Assembly (NCBI GenBank): GCA_028551475.1
Contig: CM052354.1
Span: 4,881,391 to 4,945,390, forward strand
Origin: Casuarina equisetifolia
Taxonomy: Eukaryota > Streptophyta > Magnoliopsida > Fagales > Casuarinaceae
Direction: 5' to 3'
Length of the DNA: 64,000 bases
The notes below the pieces were generated by a model. It searched no databases. It saw nothing but the letters and a program-made list of their open reading frames with translations, and was not told where the DNA came from. This document shows, piece by piece, positions 20,238-31,944 of this stretch. Every line of letters begins with the position of its first letter. Position 1 is the first letter of the stretch. Position numbers and translations under genes: made by a program.

Positions 20238-23200
20238 AAATGGGCCATCATCTTAGGGAGATTAGAGGGAAAATAGACGCCATTGCGGCCGATATTAGTA
20301 AATTTCAACTCCTGGCCCGCACAGAAGACGGACTCAGGGGTTGGAGGAGGCGTGATACTTATTCTTATTTAGGTGCCGAAAGCGTTATTAGTCGGGAAAA
20401 TGATAAAAAGGCAGTTATAGACCGTCTAAAGGCCCCCAACGTTGAAGAAAATGATTCAATCGTTCCCATTATTGGTATTGGTGGGTTGGGAAAGACTACC
20501 TTAGCTAAACTCATTTTCAATGATTCAGAAATCCAAAAAACTTTTGAGCTAAAAATGTGGATTTGTGTGTCCGATAACTTTGATGTTAAAGTTACTGTCA
20601 AAAAAATACTGGAATTTACCACGAAAAGAATTCCTAAGAGTGATCAAATGGATATATTGGTAGAAGAGTTTCGAGAAGGAATCAAAGGGAAGAAATATTT
20701 GTTGGTATTGGATGATGTGTGGTGTGAGGTTGGTGAAAAATGGTTTGAATTGAATAATCTATTGAGGTGCGGAGGAAGAGATAGTAAAACATTAGTGACA
20801 ACACGAAAGCTTAGTGTTGCCAATATTTTGCGAGCTAAACCACATCAATTAAATGGTTTAGGGAAAGATGACTCATGGGAGTTGTTTAAGCGGGTGGCTT
20901 TTGTGAATACAAGTGAGTCAGGGAATTTTGAAAAGATGGGGAGGGAGATTCTTAAAAAATGTAAAGGTGTTCCTCTTGCTGTGAAGACCGTTGGAAGGTT
21001 GTTATACTCTAAAGGCCTAGAAGAATGGCAGAAATTTATAAAAAATGAATTGTCAAAAATACCACAAGAAGAAGCTGAAATCATACCTACTTTAAAGTTA
21101 AGTTATGATGAACTTCCTTCATACCTAAAGCATTGTTTTGCTTTTTGTAGTTTATTTCCAAAGGATCATGAGTTTAACATAACAATGTTGATAAATCATT
21201 GGATAGCACAAAGATTTGTAAATTCACAAGAAAATCAATGTTTGGAAGATATTGGACGTGAGTATTTTATGAATTTACTTTGGAGATCATTTTTTCAAGA
21301 AGTTCAAATAGATGAGTTTGATAACATAGTTGGATGCAAAATGCATGACCTAATGCATGATCTTGCTATATCAGTGTCTGGTTCATTGATTATCACGTTC
21401 CCTTCTCAAAATAGCATCAATTACCAAAAAATTCGACATGTAGCAATTATTGAAGATGCATCTATTGATTCTACTACATTGAGTTCATTGTATGAAGCAA
21501 GTATGATTCGTACATTTCTTTGTCGTTTTACTCTTACACTTAATGATGATTCTAGTCATGTTGAAGTTGATTGTAAAGATATAATAAAACATTTTAAGTC
21601 TTTGCATACATTAGATTTATCAAGAAATAAGCTTCATAATTTGCCGAGATTTATTGGTAAATTGAAGCATTTAAGATTTCTTAATCTTTCTTATAACAAA
21701 GAGATCAAGACGTTGCCAAGTTCTATAACCAAGTTGGTAAATTTACAAAGCCTATGTCTTAGAGAATGTGATGAACTACAGTGTTTGCCACGCAAATTTG
21801 GGCAACTTGTCAAACTTAGGCATTTAGATGCTAGTTATTGTCAAGAGTTAAGGTGTTTGCCACATGACATGGGGCAATTGAAAGAGCTTCAAACATTAAA
21901 TCTCAAGCATTGTGATTCACTTGAACAATTACCAAGAGACACCAGAAAATTAGTCAATCTAAGGTTTCTTGACATGAGGAATTGTACTAAGTTGAAGTAC
22001 CTACCACGTGGATTTAAGCAATTGACTAATCTTAAATGTTTGATAGATTTTGAGGTTAATTTGAGTTCTTCTAAGGATGCTGGTGGATTAGATGAATTAA
22101 GTGATTTAAATGATTTGAGAGGAAAATTAACAATTAGAGGCTTGAGTTGTGAAGAAGGTGTCGGGGCACAATACAAGGCTGGAAATTTAAAAGGCAAAGA
22201 GCATATTAATTCTTTACGTTTGGAGTGGAGCAGTGAAGTTGTTGTCAATGGTTTGGATGATGATGTGTCACTAGAAGCCTTGGAACCACACCAAAATTTG
22301 AAACGCCTAAAATTACTTGGCTGTTGGTGCCTAAAACATCCAAGCTGGCTATCATTACTTACAAGTCTTAATAGTTTGTCATTACAAGGGTGTAGTAAAT
22401 GGAAATACTTGGCACCAATAAATTACCTACCTTCTCTAGAGCGTCTTAAGCTTTGCAATATGGAGGGCATGGAATATATATCAAATTTGGGTGAACAAAG
22501 TGATTTCTCTCTCTCTACATTGGCACATATGACATTTTTCCCATGTTTGAAGGAAATGACACTAACAGATTGTCCAAATCTCAAGGGTTGGTGGGGTAGT
22601 TCTTTTATGGAGGATGAGAATTTAACCCTATCATTTCCTCTTCTTTCAAAGCTAGAGATTCGAGATTGTCCAATGTTGACTTCAATGCCAATGTTTCCGC
22701 ATCTCGAAAAGCGATTAGTGTTGGTAAATACTATCTGGAAGCCATTGCAACAAACACTAATGATGAATATGACAACAGTAATGGCTTATCCTATGCTTAT
22801 TGGCTCTTTGAGCACTCCCTTCCCAAAACTGAAGGAAATACATTTCAATTCAATTACAGACCTAGAAGCCCTCCCAGAGGAGGGACTACAAAACCTCATC
22901 TCTCTTGAGATTTTGACTTTCGATAATTGTGATAAATTAAAGTCCCTCTCTCCGGGAGTGTGTCCAATGTTTGTGGAGGATGCCAATGGAATACAGTGGC
23001 AAGGTCTTAAAAGTCTTTTACTTCTTTCCTTTTGGTACCTTCCGAAATTGTCCTCCCTCCCTTTAGGTCTTCAACATGTTACCACTTTAAAAGAAATTTG
23101 GATTAATGATTGTAAATGCTTGACGACTATAGCAGAATGGATCCACCAATGCAAATCACTTGAAGAGCTTCAAATTTCACACTGCCCTAATTTGGCATCA

Positions 23201-23392
23201 CTACCTGTGGAAACGTGTGAGCGATGGTCTTTGAAGAGGTTAGAAATTTGGAGGTGCCCCATCTTATCGCAAAAATGTGAGAAAGAGAAGGGCGAATATT
23301 GGCCGAATATTGCCCACATCCCACATTTATATGTGTCACCACCACCGCAAACTCCACTGCCATCGTCGCCTGAAAGCAAATTTGTTCTCTGA
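20141..23392 (+). CDS. NLR1, 3' segment: NB-ARC and LRR, fused in frame to the 3' LTR
   Basis: A 1,083-codon frame. Codons 1-32 lie in the 3' LTR, the native Met is codon 34, and NLR sequence unique to the gene begins at 20243. Motifs by residue: P-loop GIGGLGKTT 112-120, RNBS-A-like [14 protein letters not shown] 135-148, kinase-2 LLVLDDVW 187-194, GVPLA (GLPL) 276-280, RNBS-D CFAFCSLFPKD 332-342, MHDL at 401-404. About a dozen imperfect LRRs follow from about 490, ending in the family's KGEYWPNIAHIP tail and a Pro/Ser-rich C-terminus. All nucleotide-binding motifs look intact. As a CNL it would sense a pathogen effector in the cytosol or nucleus and trigger cell death, but here the coiled coil is severed. 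Any expression in this allele would have to start from the LTR or internally. This is inference. Confidence 0.85.
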   Translation: MFLFGSCSYVRNSYSLSMISCFEFFSLNWFLNKMGHHLREIRGKIDAIAADISKFQLLARTEDGLRGWRRRDTYSYLGAESVISRENDKKAVIDRLKAPNVEENDSIVPIIGIGGLGKTTLAKLIFNDSEIQKTFELKMWICVSDNFDVKVTVKKILEFTTKRIPKSDQMDILVEEFREGIKGKKYLLVLDDVWCEVGEKWFELNNLLRCGGRDSKTLVTTRKLSVANILRAKPHQLNGLGKDDSWELFKRVAFVNTSESGNFEKMGREILKKCKGVPLAVKTVGRLLYSKGLEEWQKFIKNELSKIPQEEAEIIPTLKLSYDELPSYLKHCFAFCSLFPKDHEFNITMLINHWIAQRFVNSQENQCLEDIGREYFMNLLWRSFFQEVQIDEFDNIVGCKMHDLMHDLAISVSGSLIITFPSQNSINYQKIRHVAIIEDASIDSTTLSSLYEASMIRTFLCRFTLTLNDDSSHVEVDCKDIIKHFKSLHTLDLSRNKLHNLPRFIGKLKHLRFLNLSYNKEIKTLPSSITKLVNLQSLCLRECDELQCLPRKFGQLVKLRHLDASYCQELRCLPHDMGQLKELQTLNLKHCDSLEQLPRDTRKLVNLRFLDMRNCTKLKYLPRGFKQLTNLKCLIDFEVNLSSSKDAGGLDELSDLNDLRGKLTIRGLSCEEGVGAQYKAGNLKGKEHINSLRLEWSSEVVVNGLDDDVSLEALEPHQNLKRLKLLGCWCLKHPSWLSLLTSLNSLSLQGCSKWKYLAPINYLPSLERLKLCNMEGMEYISNLGEQSDFSLSTLAHMTFFPCLKEMTLTDCPNLKGWWGSSFMEDENLTLSFPLLSKLEIRDCPMLTSMPMFPHLEKRLVLVNTIWKPLQQTLMMNMTTVMAYPMLIGSLSTPFPKLKEIHFNSITDLEALPEEGLQNLISLEILTFDNCDKLKSLSPGVCPMFVEDANGIQWQGLKSLLLLSFWYLPKLSSLPLGLQHVTTLKEIWINDCKCLTTIAEWIHQCKSLEELQISHCPNLASLPVETCERWSLKRLEIWRCPILSQKCEKEKGEYWPNIAHIPHLYVSPPPQTPLPSSPESKFVL

Positions 23393-23770
23393 CACATCTT
23401 CCGCAAAATTTGGTAAATGTCATCCATCACCTTATTTTAAAAGTTTTATAGGAATTGAAGTATTTACTTTCTTGATCTTAATTATATTCATTTTTCTCTC
23501 TTAATTTCTTGATTTCTAAATTGCAAAAAAAATAAAATTAAGAAGAATTGAAATTTAAAACTTAAATTGATTTAAAAATAACTTGACATTTTATAATTTA
23601 TACTGCTTTTATTAGTTTTTTAAATCAAATACCAATTTAAGTTTTTGAAAAGAATTTTATTTTTTTTATTCCAGGTATTGATACGTTTCTTCACGTGGAT
23701 ATCAAGTTTAAATCAAATGCACTTAAATACACACCTTCCCGGATGCCCCGGTTTGACAATACTGCCCGTG
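23393..23770 (+). other. NLR1 3' flank with likely 3'-UTR intron
   Basis: The stretch is homologous to the NLR2 3' flank (43624-43920). A candidate donor (AATTTG|GTAAAT near 23412, conserved at about 43678) and an acceptor (TTTATTCCAG at 23665-23674) would remove about 260 bp. The acceptor and the GTATTG after it recur as 'TTTCAGGTATTG' near 52405 and in a weaker form near 25065, suggesting a conserved 3'-UTR exon in the family. Not provable without RNA. Confidence 0.4.
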
Positions 23771-24058
23771 GGAAACAAGTGGGGCATGGTCCTTGAGCAT
23801 GGTAGAGGCCTGAAGTTGCCTGATGTTGTTGCAAAGATGAGAGAAAAAGGATGTTGCATCTTCATCGGAAAGCTCGACTAGGTAATGTTGTTCATCTTTT
23901 TTCTATATTTTTTGGAAACAAGTGGGGCATGGTCCTTGAGCATGGTAGAGGCCTGAAGTTGCCTGATGTTGTTGCAAAGATGAGAGAAAAAGGATGTTGC
24001 ATCTTCATCGGAAAGCTCGACTAGGTAATGTTGTTCATCTTTTTTCTATATTTTTTGG
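23771..24058 (+). repeat. 143-bp perfect tandem duplication in the NLR1 3' region
   Basis: 23771-23913 is repeated immediately at 23914-24056 with no difference that I can see. Each copy carries a small frame ending CCIFIGKLD and stop. NLR2 has a single, degenerate version of the second half near 43920-43985. Perfect identity implies a recent slippage or unequal-exchange event. Confidence 0.9.
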
Positions 24059-25359
24059 TTTCTTATATTTCTTAGTTTTAAGGCCCGTGTCCAGAGGAAA
24101 GTCTACCTAGTCATCATAAATGTCACCTTGGCTGTAAAGGAGATCCAAAGCTGGCAGTAAAGAAAATTCATTTTTCATTACAGGTTTTACAGCTAAATGG
24201 CTATCAAAATTATAGGCAGCGCTTCTATGCGGTTGGCTTGTAGAATAGCATTGGTGTAGGCCTGTTCACACGACACAACAGTCGTCAACGATAGTGTCCA
24301 AACAACCCCATTTTCTCTGTTTAGGTGATTTTTTTCCCTTTCGTCACCTAATTGCCATAACAGAACCATAATGTTGCACTTTCTGGCTATTATTACTATG
24401 CTTTTTTTTCTTTTTCTTTTTTTATCTAACAAATATCAGCTTTTGCAGGAAAAGCTCTATTTATACGCTTCGATATTTGACATATACTATTATTTTGTTT
24501 CTCAAGGACAGAAAGTAAGAGCATTGAAGGGGTTGCTCGAGAATCTACTGTAATTTAGGGCAATGGAGAAGATCGAATGCTGGTTTCAAGGACAAACGGC
24601 ACAATCATTCTTGGATAGGCAAATGACAGAATCGAATCTTGGGCAGAGGAGTGAAAAGGATGGGATGGAGACAGGTAGAGTTGAATCTTTGACTGTGATG
24701 AGTTATGGAAGCAGCCTAGCTTAGAGCTGGCAAAAATGGAAAAATTAATGATCTTGATTGGTTGATTATTTTCATCATGTGACAAGATCAATCACTTATT
24801 ATATATATTAATGAAGACTTTTTATAATGACTTGTTAGCCAATAGAATTCATATTCTTAATGGTTAAAAAGACTATACACATATCGTCCTCCCTCATGGG
24901 TTAGTCTCCCTGTGCATTTGGTGAGAAACAATAGACTTGGTGGATTATAATGTTGGCATTGGTTTCACACTCCATGATTTATATAATCCTACTTATTCTT
25001 TTTTTTCATTAGTTTTTGTGACCAAATACTAATTTGGCTCTCTAAATTTTTTTTATTTTTTCATTTCAAGTATTGTTAGGTTGGACATTAAATTGGAATC
25101 AATGTTAAAAAATAGGTACCTTTTTTTTGACAAAGCAAATTAGTAATAAAATTATGTGGTAACGAGTCAATAATTAATAGAAATGTAACCCCTTAAGATA
25201 TTACTAAGTTCACAAAGATAATTTACGAATGATAAAATGTTATGATAAAATGATGTACATATCCTTTATTTAATTCAAGTTATGTTCTCCATATAAGTTT
25301 CATGTATAAGCTAGAACATTGAAAGTTCTAGCAGCTGTACTTAACAAACATTGATGGAT
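24059..25359. other. NLR1 downstream intergenic DNA
   Basis: No gene is seen. Parts at 24115-24155 and 24585-24735 match 44090-44280 downstream of NLR2 (GTCACCTTGGCWGTMAAGGA, GGTAGAGTTGA). The 430 bp between them are absent there, so they were inserted in one copy or deleted in the other. The second part also matches 53885-54020. Confidence 0.5.
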
Positions 25360-25443
25360 GTCTTAGTTATTGCAAAGATGCAAGAGAAAGAAGGGTGAGT
25401 ATTGGTTCAAAGTTTTTGACATCCCTATTAGAAATTTGATGTG
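25360..25443 (+). pseudogene. Remnant of an NLR C-terminal end
   Basis: One frame reads LLQRCKRKKGEYWFKVFDIP and then stops. It aligns with the end of NLR1 (LSQKCEKEKGEYWPNIAHIP). Everything upstream is unrecognisable, so this is the tail of a third, otherwise deleted paralogue. DNA downstream of it (to about 25860) resembles that after the similar remnant at 51440-51552. Confidence 0.65.
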
Positions 25444-26589
25444 ATATAACATGCAAAATTATTCATCATTTTATCTCAAAAAAGTTTTTAACAATTCAAC
25501 TTCTTTATCTTTCAATTTTTTTTCCCTATATTTTTTCTCGTGTTTCTTGATTAGTAAATTTTACATTTAAAGACAACAACACCCATTGAAATATTGAAGA
25601 AAGTGTGGGTCAAGATTCAAAATTTAGTCAAAGGTTTGAGCTTTTGTAACAAAGCAATAACTTGGTGGCAGTACATCCTATCTTATTCCTACTCTTAGAA
25701 ATTTTGTTATGCTTATGTTTTCATGGTTGTTTAGCTGACAAAAGATATTTGGCATAAATTTTTAGTATAAACCAAAAAAAAAAAAAAAATGTGGTTTGTA
25801 AAGGACGTCTACATAAAAACCTGAGCTTAGATATTGTGTCAAGGTATGCATCAATATAAAAATTCTTTTTCTACAATGCATCAAACTAGGAATGGCACCG
25901 TGATGATTGATCTACACTTATGTATCCAAGCCCAATGTCTAACTTTACAGTTTCAAGCAGTATTCAGCATTTTAATTGCAGGATCCTTGTTGCTGCTTCT
26001 CCCTTCTTCATGTTGTTTTCAACTGTTATTGTCAATACTATATCCGAACAGGAATTAGTGTATTTTTTTCTTGTTTCTAGAGAATAATGGACTGCAAAGA
26101 TACCAGTGACTGCAGCATTCTGTCACCTAAGCCCGGGCTCTGTTCTGAAGAGACTAAGCAACTACCTCCTCTTCCATGACAGTTACTACTCGGCAAGGTA
26201 AGTTTAATTTCTTTGTTCCAGTTTCAAATACTATGTAGTTGCTTCGATAAGACTGGATTCTATGGATTGGAGTCGTTCAAAACAGGATTAATAGCTATTA
26301 TGACCAAAACAAGAAGACACCAGTCATGAAATGATTCATTCTCATCTTCTCATGTTCCAAGGATAAAAAATGTTAATCTTTTCTTCGCAGAAGCTTTATT
26401 TTCATTTTTGACTGAGAATGGTCTTCCATTTTTAAGGAGATAGTCACACATATTCTGGAAGTCTTTGGCATAACATTGTCAATTGAAAAATGATGCGTAA
26501 GTAAAGAAAAAGTAAAAACTTACTTTTGTCCTTATTGTTAGATAGATTAATTATTTAATGTCTCACTCTAATTATAAAGATTGCCACAA
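25444..26589. other. Intergenic, no gene seen
   Basis: AT-rich, with a poly-A run at about 25774-25789. A short frame at 25834-26058 has no recognisable content and is not conserved at the matching site near 51990. Confidence 0.45.
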
Positions 26590-28465
26590 TCATAAAAAAA
26601 ACTGTAGCGTTGTCTAGAAAGAACATAATATGGAATCTAAATGAAACAAGTTTGTCTAGTACATGAGACATAAATCTGTTTGCAACAATTGTTGAACTAA
26701 TAAGGTAATGGTGACACGGTTTAGTTAAAATGAAACTTAATAGTCTTTTGTCTAAGAGTGTTCTGCACGTCTTCAACAACTTCGCTGCTGGAAAGTGTTA
26801 TACCAAACGGCAGTGTGACTAAAGTGGAACCTGTGAAGTTGGTAAATCAACTCTGCTACTTCTGCAAGCTGTCAGCGTGTATGTTTTGCTTTGTCCAATT
26901 CTGTATTTAAAGGGTTGCAGTTTAGTTATAGAACTCGGGCAACTAGAACCTTTGTATCCCTGTTTGAACCGTGTTATCTCCTTTTGTAAGCTCTGCTGTG
27001 TAAATCTTGTTTTCCTTCAATGAAAGAAATTGTTTGGTTCAGCCCACTCCTTGCAGTTCATTTATCAAGCCATTATCTCTCTGTTTTGTTACAATCAAAA
27101 CCACTCTGTGTCTTGTTTATGCCAATAAAAGATGTATCAATGATATTGTCTAAAGTCTCAAAGTTGTGTGACCATTGATCTTAGAGGTGTTTTATAGATA
27201 GTTTTGTTTCAAAAGAGCATCCTAGAAAATTGAGTTATGTGGTTTGGATATTATCTAAGACATTCTGTTTAAAGTTTGTGAATACTCTTAATTGTGAAAT
27301 TCATCAAATCTGGAATATCTTACAAAGAGAGTATAGCTCTGTCACATTATATTATGATCAGAATTCAACTTCTTAGAACAGATAAATTTTTGGGGAGACA
27401 TGCCTTATTCTTATTGATTATAATCTGAGATGCATTTTTCCTAAATTGCAGGATTAATGGTTGGCCTACAGTTATGATTTAGAACTCAAATTGCTCATCC
27501 TTTAGGTATTGTCTGGACTTTATGAGATCGGCATGTTTCTTGTTTGGTGGTGGAAAACTTTCCATTAGTACTTACAAAAGACAATCAAAAGTTAAAAAAA
27601 AAAAAAGAAAAAAAAAAGACACCAACCTCGATGAATACTTTTGTAGGGTAGAGAAGATAATTCTAGCACTAACAATGAAGGGTAAATGATGATGATGTTT
27701 CTGAGGTAACCTTGATTAATGAAGAGCAAAAGAAAGATAAAGTCTCTAAGCCTACCTTGATATGGAGGGCAGTTAAATTACCAATAGACTCCGTTGCTTT
27801 GGTTCCTCTTTTGGTGAGTTTTTCTAGAAATTCAAGTTGTGTTCTTATTGCGTAAGATTATAGTTGTTAGCATCATAAGTAAGCTTTGCATGTCCAGAAC
27901 AAAGCTCTTAATTTCCAATACCAACTTGCTTTAGAGAAACCTAGATCTAAATGTTAGATGCAAGAAATAATTTCAATAGTTTTATATTCTACTTAGGTGC
28001 ACCTTATATGCTAAAAAAGTTCCATACTTTTCTACAAAATTTTGTTTGGCTTTTATGCTATCCATTTTGAACCTTCCACTCTTTCTAGTGATAAAAGGGT
28101 CATCAAACCTTGGAGTTTGAAGTACTTATAAGAACTAGTTTTCCAAGTAGTAATGTTTTTTCTTATTGCTTTTGAATGCAAAGTGCTGGAATCAAAGCTT
28201 GTGGTTGGGATCTTGTAAGAAATAATGAACAAAGCTTTAATACATCTGTTTCATATGTCTTTATGGCAGTGCTTACTATTTCAGTTAGGCTACCAAGGAT
28301 TGGGAGAACCACTATGCTTTGCAGTGTTTGGCCCATTTGCAAGCAATGCTTTTAACCTATTGTAGGGCAGCACAAGGTTGCTTGAGCTATACGATTTTAG
28401 AGCCATAGATAGCATGAATTTCTGTTTGGCATGGGTATGGTTATGATTTCAAGTGGTTTTGACAG
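26590..28465. other. Non-coding sequence upstream of the MenA-like exons, copy B
   Basis: No conserved open frame. Contains an A-rich run at about 27595-27617. Same interpretation as the matching copy A sequence: decayed intron or intergenic DNA. Confidence 0.45.
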
Positions 28466-29391
28466 TGAGACGAAATATCTTCCTTTAAGTGGCACAATTC
28501 TTTCTACATCAATCCTTGTTGGCCTCACAACAACACTAATCCTTTTCTGTAGCCACTTCCATCAGGTACCCTACTTCTTTTTAACAATTAACTCTTATAA
28601 GTCTCTATGATTGATTGTGTCAGCTTATATTGATTATGTACATTCAGGTGGAATGATATAGGGCCATTGAAAAAATGTCTCCTGTGGTAAATAAGCTTAC
28701 ATCTTTAACTCTTTAATAAATTGAAAGAGAAAAAAACTAACATTTTTTTAGTTTATTTATACTTTCATACTTGTTGGTAGGTAAGGTTTGGCACTTGAAG
28801 AGGCTCAAGGGTAGTGAAGGTGGCTATTATAGCATTTTACTTCTTTTTGTTTGCCTTTGGTCTGATCAAGGCTCTCCCTTTTCGTTGCATTGTAAGTTCT
28901 CCAATTTTTGAATTCTTGGAAAAATTGGCACTTTATTCTTGATTTTTCCTCTTCCTTTTAACTTCTACCCCATTGATTACTCATTTTTTAAGCTAATGGT
29001 CTATGCTAGCATCTTAGTGCTTCAACTTTACCCATGGGAAAAATGGTCGTTAGATTTGTCAAAGATAACCACAAGGTTAGTGCTAAACTTGTAAGATGTC
29101 ACAACCCTTAGGATTTTAAAACCTCTCTTTCTGATATAGCCGTTAAAAACACACCAATTTTCTACAAAAGATGAGGACCCTGTTCTTTCTTCCTTCTTTC
29201 TTGCAATCGTGGATTTAGCTATATGGAAGTTATTGTTACAGGACAAAAGGAAAATCTTCATGGCTAAGTACTACTATGTGAGATTGCACACACTATTTGG
29301 AGTTGCATTGGCTTCTGGGCTGGTGGTGTCTAGAATAATTGGCAAAGTGCATGTCCCAAAGCTTTGTTCTCTTGGGGCTTCGAGAATATGA
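28466..29391 (+). pseudogene. MenA/ABC4-like prenyltransferase, C-terminal exons, copy B (broken)
   Basis: Exons read 28466-28565, 28648-28686, 28781-28891, 29010-29075 and 29242-29391, with the same sizes and phases as copy A. Here the first donor keeps its Gln (CATCAG|GT) and the last exon is open (DKRKIFMAKYYYVRLHTLFG), ending at a natural-looking TGA. However, exon two has GGA changed to TGA and exon three has TGA where copy A reads GGA in GPKGG. The two copies therefore carry different lesions and decayed separately after duplication. The enzyme family would attach a phytyl chain to DHNA in plastids. The family call is from remembered motifs. Confidence 0.6.
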
Positions 29392-31944
29392 TAATCTAGT
29401 CACATTGTCTATGATGTCAAAGATGGTTACCGGAAAAACAAGTCTGATGCATGCTGCACTGTTTGCTGGAGTGAGTAACAAAGACTCGGTCATGGAGAAA
29501 AAGCATGAATTGTCAGACTGTCCTTTGACATGATGCTCGGGAAGGAACCATATTGAGATTTCAGAGGACACTTGTTTGCAGGGAGAGGACGCACTCCAGC
29601 ATGGTGTCCAGAAGGTCAAATGGAGGCGACGTAAGAAAATTCTTTTTTTTTTTTTTTTTTGCCCTCTTTGGAAATTGGTTTTGTAAGTGATTATAAAAAG
29701 TCTTTTTTAAGCAATGTAAAATAATTCATTTCATGTTTAATACATTTACTCGCAGGCAACATAAGTTATAAGTTTTATTATTAGTTGACCGACGCGAAAT
29801 CTAGTCAGTTGATTCACATCCAAAAGAAGCCACAGAATCATAAAATTTATAGATTTATGCACTAGAAATAAATAATGCCCGCAGATAACAGTGACCTTTT
29901 GATTGCGACTACTATACATTGGCCCTTTGCATTGTTGAATCCCACACAACGAGTGACCAGCCCCTTGAGAGAAGTCAAGTGACTAGCCATTTTCATAGAG
30001 AGAAAGAGGGCCACACAACGGAAATCACTACAATTCTTGGCATCAACAAGGTCATCCTAGCATATCAACAAGGATTTGGATGAATACCAGATTGGTTATG
30101 CCCTTCAGATGTGATAGCAACATAATGCATGTAAATGCGGATTGCAAGGAACAGCTCTATCAATGCAATCTTCACATTAAGACATGCCATCTTGATCAAT
30201 CAAGCATTCATTACTGAACATTAATGACTGCAGTACGTCAACACTTTATGGTTTGTTTCTTTATTTTTTTCCCTTTTCAATTGTTTCTTGGATCTCAATA
30301 AATAAGAAGTGTAATATGATGTGCGAAGATTACTAAAAGCAATATCGCTAAGACTGGAATCAGCCAAAACAAGATGGGCAGAACCATAAAAATTTCTGAA
30401 AGTAGATACTGGTCTCAATTCCATAGTCTTGGATAAATCATGCCTTGTTTTCCTCAGGAATTACTGTCCTCTAGGCAATCAAAATAATGCAGATAACTAT
30501 CGAGTATTTATTCCTTGAAATCATCAAGAGACCAATTTCTTTAAAAGTCATAAGCAAGTGAAGTACTACATAACTTCTATCAAAATGAATATGTTCATTA
30601 TAGTGATCAACTAAAAATAATTGTCTCAAAAAATTCATATACCAAAGTCAAGAAGCTATGGCTTCCACCATTGAGTCTCACAAACTTTTCAAGAAAATTT
30701 AATAACTAATCACTTGAACTTAGTATGATCATTCACAAGTTTTACTCATCAAGCAATCTTGTTGTTGTGGGAAGCCCTATGCATTGCAGGTCCTCCTAAT
30801 ATATATGGTAGAGAAGCTCCTTTGTGACTCCATCGTTGATCAATATGTGGGTCATCATCCCATAAAGTCGTTTATAGATATTCATCATCCCACTTCAATT
30901 TTTAAGACCATAATTTGTTATCCATCACATAAGATATCCCGTAAAGTTTATAATTTGAGTACAACAAATACCCAAGATCATAAACAACATACAACTACAA
31001 GTACGATTTTAAAACCTTCTTACCTTACCCACCTACTAGGTAATGCCATATAGAGAATTTGCAGAATGAGCTTCAGTTTTGTGTACAACAAATCTATGGT
31101 CTCGCATTCTCTCCCTTTTATATGTTAGCCCAGAGCAAAAGACTGTAATTCTCAAATATACTTGTAATATCTTAATTTTGAAGATATCATTCCTTTAAGC
31201 TTCCTTTGCTAATACCAAGTATAGATCATATGTTTGGACAAGGCAAATAGTTCCTTAGAAGGTTTTCAAATAATAGGAAGTATTGTGCTCAACACTAAAC
31301 TCATTTTGTTAAAGATACAAGAGTTTCCAGGATAATGACTAAACTAATCAACCTTCAAAAGGAGCACTCCAACTTGAGATATTAGCTTTTATGTACAAAA
31401 TGTGTTGATTCGTACACCCATACGAGGTCCTTTCTCTTTCCTTCTGGCTGAATAGCATTCATACAAAGTCTTAGCATAACCATAGGCAAAATTCACCAAA
31501 TAAAATGAGCCGGAACTTCTGCCACTTCTGTATTCATTATCCAATTCCTAGGAGTAATCAGGTGCGTATGCACCTACAGCTCTCTGCAAATATAATTAAC
31601 TTACTCAAGTAAGAAAATTTATAAGCCTATAAATCAAGGCAAAAAACCATATGTCAAAACAATATAACCATATGTTTGATTGAGAAGGCACATAATCCCT
31701 AGAAACATATACTCTTCTACTAATCTTGCGGAACTAAACCTATAAACAATATCAAATGTATAACTAGCAAGTAGAACTAGAATGATATATTTTTATAAAT
31801 ACATGTTATGCATATGCTTTGAAGTACCTATTCTGTACCCAACAGTAGTCTGTGCTGTGCAATTCATGAGAATGCCCTGCAGATCTCACAACCTCCGTCA
31901 TACACAGGATGGGACACCTATCCCAGCCTTACATATTGGCTGGG
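29392..31944. other. 3' flank of MenA-like copy B
   Basis: Non-coding, with a T-run at 29643-29660. It contains an insertion of about 170 bp near 29700-29870 relative to copy A. The hydrophobic minus-strand frame of copy A is frameshifted here (30221-30424). Confidence 0.45.

Larger units (their letters stand above)
26590..31938. repeat. Segmental duplication, copy B (partner 1-6095)
   Basis: Collinear with copy A throughout. It is shorter mainly because of a deletion near 27885 equal to about 0.95 kb of copy A. After 31938 the two loci part company: copy B continues into a block shared with 53530-53840, while copy A continues toward the hnRNP Q-like remnant. Confidence 0.85.
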
